A DNA stretch of 9,188 nt from assembly GCA_937925595.1 (NCBI GenBank), contig CALALQ010000008.1, positions 1-9,188 of the forward strand, in the 5' to 3' direction. The notes beneath the pieces were generated by a model. The model saw only the letters and a list, made by a program, of their open reading frames with translations. It had not been told where the DNA came from and did no database searches. Shown piece after piece: positions 5,841-9,188 of this stretch (positions within the stretch are counted from its first letter, which is position 1; every line of letters begins with the position of its first letter). Source of the stretch: an uncultured Demequina sp. Its GTDB lineage: Bacteria; Actinomycetota; Actinomycetes; Actinomycetales; Demequinaceae. Made by a program: the position numbers and the translations under genes.

Positions 5841-8038
5841 GCGGCGGCGGCAAAGGCAGTCAGGAGTACACGGTCGGCTATTGGTACGGCCTCGGCGCCC
5901 ACCTCGCCCTGTGCCACGGCCCGCTGGACGCCATCACCGAGATCCGGGTGGGCGAGCGCGTCGCCTGGTCGGGCAACGTCACCGGCAACACCACGATCAC
6001 CATCGATAACCCCAATCTCTTCGGCGGGGAGGAGCGCGAGGGCGGCGTGCAGGGGCCGGTGGACATCCTGATGGGCGGGCCGACCCAGGGACGGAACGCC
6101 TACCTGCAGGAGCGCCTCGGCGCCGACATCCCGGCCTTCCGCGGCGTGGTGTCGCTGATCCTGCGCCGGGTGTGGGTGGCGGCCATGAACCCCTACATCA
6201 AGCCCTGGTCGGTGCGCGCCAAGCGGGTGCCGAGGCAGTGGTACGCGGCCAAGGCCGAGATCTCCGGCGACGCCAACCCGGCCCACATCGTGCGCGAGTG
6301 CCTCACCAACGGCGAGTGGGGCATGGGTTACCCGACGAGCGACATCGACGATGCCAGCTTCATGGCGGCCGCCGACACGCTCCATGCCGAGGGCTTCGGG
6401 CTGTCGCTGCTGTGGAACAAGGAAGAGACCATCGAGGACTTCATCCTGTCGGTGCTCAGGCACGTGGACGGGCTGCTCTACGTCCATCCGCGCACCGGGC
6501 TCTTCACCCTCAAGCTCGCGCGCGCCGATTACACGCTCTCCAGCCTGCCGACCTTCGATCCGGGCAACATCCTGCGCATCGAGGAGTTCACGCGGCCCTC
6601 CTGGGGCGAGATCACCAACCAGGTGACCGTCGTCTACCGCGACGGCGCCACAGACAAGGACGGCAGCGTCACGGTGCAGGACATCGCCGCCGTGCAGCTC
6701 AACGGCGGCGTGGTGGCGACCACGGTCAACTACCCCGGCATCAGCCGAGCGGAGCTGGCCAACCGGGTGGCCATGCGCGAGTTGAAGCAACTCGTAAGCC
6801 CCCTCGCCAAATGCACCTTCGTCGCCAACCGCCAGGCCTCCGGCCTCAACATCGGCGACGTGGTGAAGCTCTCCTGGCCGCCCTACGGCATCGACCAGAT
6901 GGTGATGCGCGTCGCGCGCATCGCCTATGGGGAGCTGGCGAACGGGGCGGTGCGGGTGGAGTGCGTGCAGGACATCTTCGGCCTGCCGCAGTCGGTCTAC
7001 TCGGCGCCGCCCCCCTCGGGCTGGACGGAGCCGACCAGCCTGCCGGCGCCGTGCCCCCACCAGACCCTGTTCGAGGTGCCGTACTGGTCGGTGGTCAAGG
7101 ACTTCACCGGCGAGTCCCAGAGCCTGCTCGGCGACATCGACGATCTCGACGGCCTGGTGGCAGCCTGCGGTTCGCGCCCCTCGTCGGACGCCTTCGGCTT
7201 CAAGGCACTGGCCCGCGTCAGCGGCAGTTTCACCGAGAAGGGCTTCGGCATCTTCACGCCCACGGCGGTTCTCACGGCAATGCTGCCGCAGTCGGCCGCG
7301 CAGGTGAGTGTGGGGCTGACCTCCGGCATCGGCCTCGAGGAGGTGACTGCCGGAGGACTCACGGTGATCGACGGCGAATGGCTCAAGGTGGTGTCGCTCA
7401 ACCTCGCGACCCAGACCGTCACCCTGGAGCGCGGGATGCTCGATACGGTGCCGGCGAGCCACCCCGCAGGCAGCCGCATCTGGTTCGTCGACGGCTTCCG
7501 CCACTACCTCACGCCCGAGTACGTCGCCGGCGAGACGGTGCGCGTGAAGCTCCTCACCCGCACGGCACGCGGCACGCTGCCCGAGGCGGCGGCAACGGAG
7601 ATGAGCCTGCCACTCGACAAGCGCTTCATCCGTCCGTACTGCCCCGGCAACGCCCAGATCAACGGCAAGCGCTATCCGACCGTGGTGGCCGGCGAGATCA
7701 ACGTAAGCTGGGCCACGCGCAACCGCCAGTCCCAAACCGCCTACCTCGTCCTGCAGACCGAGGGGGCGATCACGCCGGAGGCGGGCCAGACCACAACCGT
7801 GCGCTTCTACAACGAGAATGGGCAGCTCGCGCGCACGGTGAGCGGCATCACGGGTAACGGTACCACCTGGCCGCTGGCGCAGGAGCTCGCCGACTCCGGC
7901 CTCGGGCGCGTCAACGCGCACGTCAAGGTGGAGATCGAGGCGAGCCGCGACGGCCACGTGTCCTGGCAGAAACACGTCATCGAATTCGACCGTACCGGCT
8001 ACGGCCTGCGTTACGGCGACTACTACGGAGGTGTCTGA
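5837..8038 (+). CDS. Phage tail hub/tip protein, gpJ-like (Phage-tail_3 type)
   Basis: 733 residues, the largest protein of the window. By size, position and motifs it is the central tail hub or tip protein, related to lambda gpJ and the hub proteins of gene transfer agents. Residues 1-140 include EYTVGYWYGLGAHLALCHGP, FGGEEREGGVQGPVDILMGG (62-81) and an RGVVSLILRR segment, all typical of the N-terminal hub of this group. Residues about 145-385 (AHIVRECLTNGEWGMGYP, then FDPGNILRIEEFTRPSWGEITNQV) fit the Phage-tail_3 region. The rest is beta-rich, with a possible fibronectin-like domain near 600-718. It is shorter than lambda gpJ (about 1,130 residues) and has no long receptor-binding C-terminus. 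It starts at an ATGA overlap behind AAGGAG and ends in TGATG with the next gene. Confidence 0.92.
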   Translation: MSGGGKGSQEYTVGYWYGLGAHLALCHGPLDAITEIRVGERVAWSGNVTGNTTITIDNPNLFGGEEREGGVQGPVDILMGGPTQGRNAYLQERLGADIPAFRGVVSLILRRVWVAAMNPYIKPWSVRAKRVPRQWYAAKAEISGDANPAHIVRECLTNGEWGMGYPTSDIDDASFMAAADTLHAEGFGLSLLWNKEETIEDFILSVLRHVDGLLYVHPRTGLFTLKLARADYTLSSLPTFDPGNILRIEEFTRPSWGEITNQVTVVYRDGATDKDGSVTVQDIAAVQLNGGVVATTVNYPGISRAELANRVAMRELKQLVSPLAKCTFVANRQASGLNIGDVVKLSWPPYGIDQMVMRVARIAYGELANGAVRVECVQDIFGLPQSVYSAPPPSGWTEPTSLPAPCPHQTLFEVPYWSVVKDFTGESQSLLGDIDDLDGLVAACGSRPSSDAFGFKALARVSGSFTEKGFGIFTPTAVLTAMLPQSAAQVSVGLTSGIGLEEVTAGGLTVIDGEWLKVVSLNLATQTVTLERGMLDTVPASHPAGSRIWFVDGFRHYLTPEYVAGETVRVKLLTRTARGTLPEAAATEMSLPLDKRFIRPYCPGNAQINGKRYPTVVAGEINVSWATRNRQSQTAYLVLQTEGAITPEAGQTTTVRFYNENGQLARTVSGITGNGTTWPLAQELADSGLGRVNAHVKVEIEASRDGHVSWQKHVIEFDRTGYGLRYGDYYGGV

Positions 8039-8388
8039 TGGCCTTGAATGACCCGAACCTCGGCCTCGCCTACGGCTGGGCCCAGGGCGAACACAACTGG
8101 AACGGCGGCATGGACGCCAACCTGAAGCGGCTCGGCGCCGTGGTGGGCCTGTCGGTCAAGGACCGCGACCTCGCCACTCCACCCGCGACACCCGTGGACG
8201 GCGATCGCTACATCGTCCCGGCAGCGGCCACCGGCGCCTGGGCGGGTCGCACCGACCAGATCGCCGTGCGCATCGCCGGTGCGTGGGAGTACCACGCCCC
8301 CAAGATCGGCTGGACCTGCTTCGTCGAGGACGAGGGCGTGCTCTCCGTCTACAAAGCGACCGGCTGGAGCCCCGGCATCGCCGTCTGA
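8038..8388 (+). CDS. DUF2793 domain protein, probable tail tip/fibre accessory protein
   Basis: 116 residues consisting of little more than one DUF2793 domain. Recognisable features are HNWNGGMDANLKRLGAVVGL (19-38), a TPPATPVDGDRYIVPAAATG segment (47-66), AWAGRTDQIAVR, then GAWEYHAPKIGWTCFVED and a final VYKATGW strand. In many alphaproteobacterial and other prophages this domain occurs in tail fibre-type proteins; its molecular role is not established. The start is firm: GGAGGT at 8027-8032 lies five bases upstream, and ATG shares one base with the hub stop (TGATG). This coupling suggests production in step with the hub and a place at the tail tip. It is the last gene before the terminator, so it closes the tail unit. 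Confidence 0.9.
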   Translation: MALNDPNLGLAYGWAQGEHNWNGGMDANLKRLGAVVGLSVKDRDLATPPATPVDGDRYIVPAAATGAWAGRTDQIAVRIAGAWEYHAPKIGWTCFVEDEGVLSVYKATGWSPGIAV

Positions 8389-8413
8389 TCGCATTCTCTT
8401 TACTGCATCCACC

Positions 8414-8444
8414 GAACCCGCCGCCCGGCGGGTTCTTCGTTTCT
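8414..8444 (+). terminator. Probable Rho-independent terminator between tail and lysis genes
   Basis: A perfect nine-base-pair stem, GAACCCGCC (8414-8422) and GGCGGGTTC (8427-8435), closes a GCCC loop and is followed by TTCGTTTCT. It lies in the only intergenic gap of more than ten bases. The T-rich side is on the plus strand only, which fixes the direction. The T-tract is interrupted, so termination may be partial and some transcripts could read into the lysis genes. Confidence 0.8.
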
Positions 8445-8448
8445 GGAG
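8445..8448 (+). promoter_or_regulatory. Shine-Dalgarno site that decides the start of the DUF6127-like gene
   Basis: GGAG ends seven bases before ATG 8456. No comparable purine tract precedes the alternative in-frame ATG at 8492, so 8456 is preferred. The site directly follows the T-rich end of the terminator. No convincing promoter hexamers are visible in the 67-base gap. Confidence 0.6.
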
Positions 8449-8455
8449 ACCAGCA

Positions 8456-8746
8456 ATGAGCCCACCCACTCTGCAAGACGGCATTGTCGTCATGCCGCGC
8501 GACGAGTTCGAGGAGCTGCTCGCGCGCGCGGCCGAGCGCGGCGCGAGGCGCGCCTTGGCCGACGTCGGCCTCGACGGCGAGGACGCCGCCCACGACATCC
8601 GCGAGCTGCGCGGCCTGCTCGAAGCCTTCAACGCCGCCAAGCACACCGCCTGGCAGACCGTGGTCCGGCTCGTCACCACCGGCTTCCTCCTGGCGCTGGT
8701 CGCGGGCGCCGTCATCAAGCTCAAGGTGTTCGGAGGTGGCCAATGA
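8456..8746 (+). CDS. DUF6127-like small membrane protein, lysis region
   Basis: 96 residues. The N-terminal part (13-62) is a charged helix with MPRDEFEELLARAAERGARR, ALADVGLDGEDAAHDIRELR and GLLEAFNAAK; the C-terminal part has TAWQTVVR followed by one transmembrane segment at about 71-89 (LVTTGFLLALVAGAVIKLK) and a VFGGGQ tail. This pattern matches what I recall of DUF6127 proteins, which sit between tail genes and holins in prophages. The predicted topology is a cytoplasmic N-terminal helix with a single C-terminal anchor. Its function is not known; given the adjoining holin it may modulate lysis, for instance as an antiholin or a partner of the holin, but nothing in the sequence proves that. 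Its stop overlaps the next start (ATGA). Confidence 0.83.
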   Translation: MSPPTLQDGIVVMPRDEFEELLARAAERGARRALADVGLDGEDAAHDIRELRGLLEAFNAAKHTAWQTVVRLVTTGFLLALVAGAVIKLKVFGGGQ

Positions 8747-9188
8747 TCGAGACCCTGCTCGGCGGCCTCCTCGGCGGGGCCTTCCGTCTGGCGCCCGAGA
8801 TTCTCAAATGGCTCGACCGCAAGGGCGAGCGCGGCCACGAGCTGGCGATGCAGGACAAGGCGCTGGAGTTCGAGAAGCTGCGCGGCGCCCAGCGCATGGC
8901 CGAGATCGGCGCCGCCGGTGAGGCGGCCTGGAACGGCGGCGCGGTCGAGGCCTTGCGCGAGGCCGTCGCCGCCCAGGGCCAGCGGTCCGGTGTCCGGTGG
9001 GCCGATGCGCTGTCCACCAGCGTGCGGCCGGTCATTACCTACTGGTTCATGGCGCTGTACTGCGCCGCCAAGATCGCCGTCTTCGTCGGTGCGGTCTATG
9101 CGGGTGTGGAGTGGATTCCGGCCATCCAGGCCCACCTGGACCGACGCCGACCAAGCCCTATGGGCCGGCGTGCTGAACTTCTGGTTCC
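8743..9188 (+). CDS. 3TM holin family protein (GTA_holin_3TM type), apparent frameshift, 3' end outside window
   Basis: A holin-type protein thought to act in the inner membrane and allow host exit. The start ATG overlaps the previous stop (ATGA) and has GGAGGT at 8732-8737 five bases upstream. Residues 1-20 form a short hydrophobic, glycine-rich helix; 25-80 are charged and probably helical (KGERGHELAMQDKALEFEKL); WADALSTSVRPVITYWFMAL (86-105) and the hydrophobic run after it to about 120 are the family hallmark. From residue 131 the frame reads a basic, unlike sequence (HLDRRRPSPMGRR), whereas the frame one base on, from 9134, reads TWTDADQALWAGVLNFWF, the expected family C-terminus. One surplus C in CCC at 9131-9133 would explain this. 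Either the gene is broken, or the read has an indel, or less likely a programmed +1 shift operates. The gene runs past the window end. Confidence 0.82.
   Translation, partial: MIETLLGGLLGGAFRLAPEILKWLDRKGERGHELAMQDKALEFEKLRGAQRMAEIGAAGEAAWNGGAVEALREAVAAQGQRSGVRWADALSTSVRPVITYWFMALYCAAKIAVFVGAVYAGVEWIPAIQAHLDRRRPSPMGRRAELLV
9131..9187 (+). other. Frameshift point and displaced C-terminus of the 3TM holin
   Basis: The run CCC at 9131-9133 marks the change. Upstream, the family match is in the frame of ATG 8743; downstream, bases 9134-9187 in the next frame encode TWTDADQALWAGVLNFWF, including the NFWF motif characteristic of the family. Removing one C joins both halves as AIQA-TWTDADQ without loss. 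Both frames are still open at the window end. Confidence 0.75.

Noticed and set aside
5612..7975. Minus-strand open frame of 787 codons opposite the hub gene
   Set aside because: Composition is typical of an antisense shadow of a G/C-third-position gene; the plus strand carries a clear hub protein with ribosome binding site.
8492..8746. Alternative start for the DUF6127-like gene at Met13
   Set aside because: The GGAG site suits ATG 8456; the family core begins near Met13, so this remains possible but is less supported.
9131..9136. Programmed ribosomal frameshift in the holin
   Set aside because: There is no slippery heptamer, stop codon or stimulatory structure visible at the site, and +1 shifts are rare; an indel is the simpler explanation.
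1..9188. CRISPR array, tRNA, rRNA, insertion sequence, defence genes or att site
   Set aside because: No regularly spaced repeats, clover-leaf candidates, transposase motifs or defence domains were seen in either strand; the window is filled by tail and lysis genes.

Overview
This window is a continuous stretch of the tail and lysis region of a long-tailed (siphovirus-type) phage or prophage. Every convincing gene lies on the plus strand. The DNA is very GC-rich, with codon third positions strongly G/C, which fits a high-GC proteobacterial host. The gene order (tape measure, two roughly 300-residue virion proteins, a ~560-residue tail protein, a DUF2163/BR0599 protein, two very small proteins, a ~730-residue tail hub, DUF2793, then lysis genes) recalls the tail clusters of Mu-like transposable siphophages (the B3/D3112 type) and related prophages. 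That comparison is from memory, and no host marker, integrase or transposase lies in the window.

Layout. 1-884 is the 3' part of the tape measure gene, whose start is outside the window. 885-1817 and 1824-2816 are two adjacent virion proteins that look like diverged paralogs. 2824-4515 encodes a 563-residue tail protein that appears to contain an internal duplication. 4525-5322 is a DUF2163/BR0599 protein with four cysteines spaced like the iron-sulfur ligands of lambda gpL. 5332-5571 (79 aa, one membrane-like segment) and 5568-5840 (90 aa, GTG start) are small conserved-type phage proteins. 5837-8038 is the gpJ-like tail hub/tip protein and 8038-8388 a free-standing DUF2793 protein. A strong hairpin terminator sits in the only real intergenic gap (8389-8455). 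8456-8746 (DUF6127-like, one membrane segment) and 8743 to the window end (3TM holin family) begin the lysis region.

The genes work as one transcription and assembly unit. Stops and starts abut or overlap (TAAATG, GTGA, ATGA, TGATG), so the tail initiator and baseplate proteins are probably made by coupled translation. The tape measure sets tail length, the 563-residue, DUF2163 and hub proteins should form the tail tip, and the membrane proteins after the terminator should act in host exit.

The main points to re-examine are: an apparent one-base frameshift in the holin near 9130-9136; a short palindrome-rich insertion-like tract at the end of the 90-residue gene; the putative Fe-S ligand set; the tandem paralogs; the duplicated domain in the 563-residue protein; and the absence of an NlpC/P60 peptidase and of a separate tail fibre. 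I see no clear sign of a wholly new system such as a defence island, CRISPR array or retron. The window looks like a mostly ordinary tail cluster with several local oddities.
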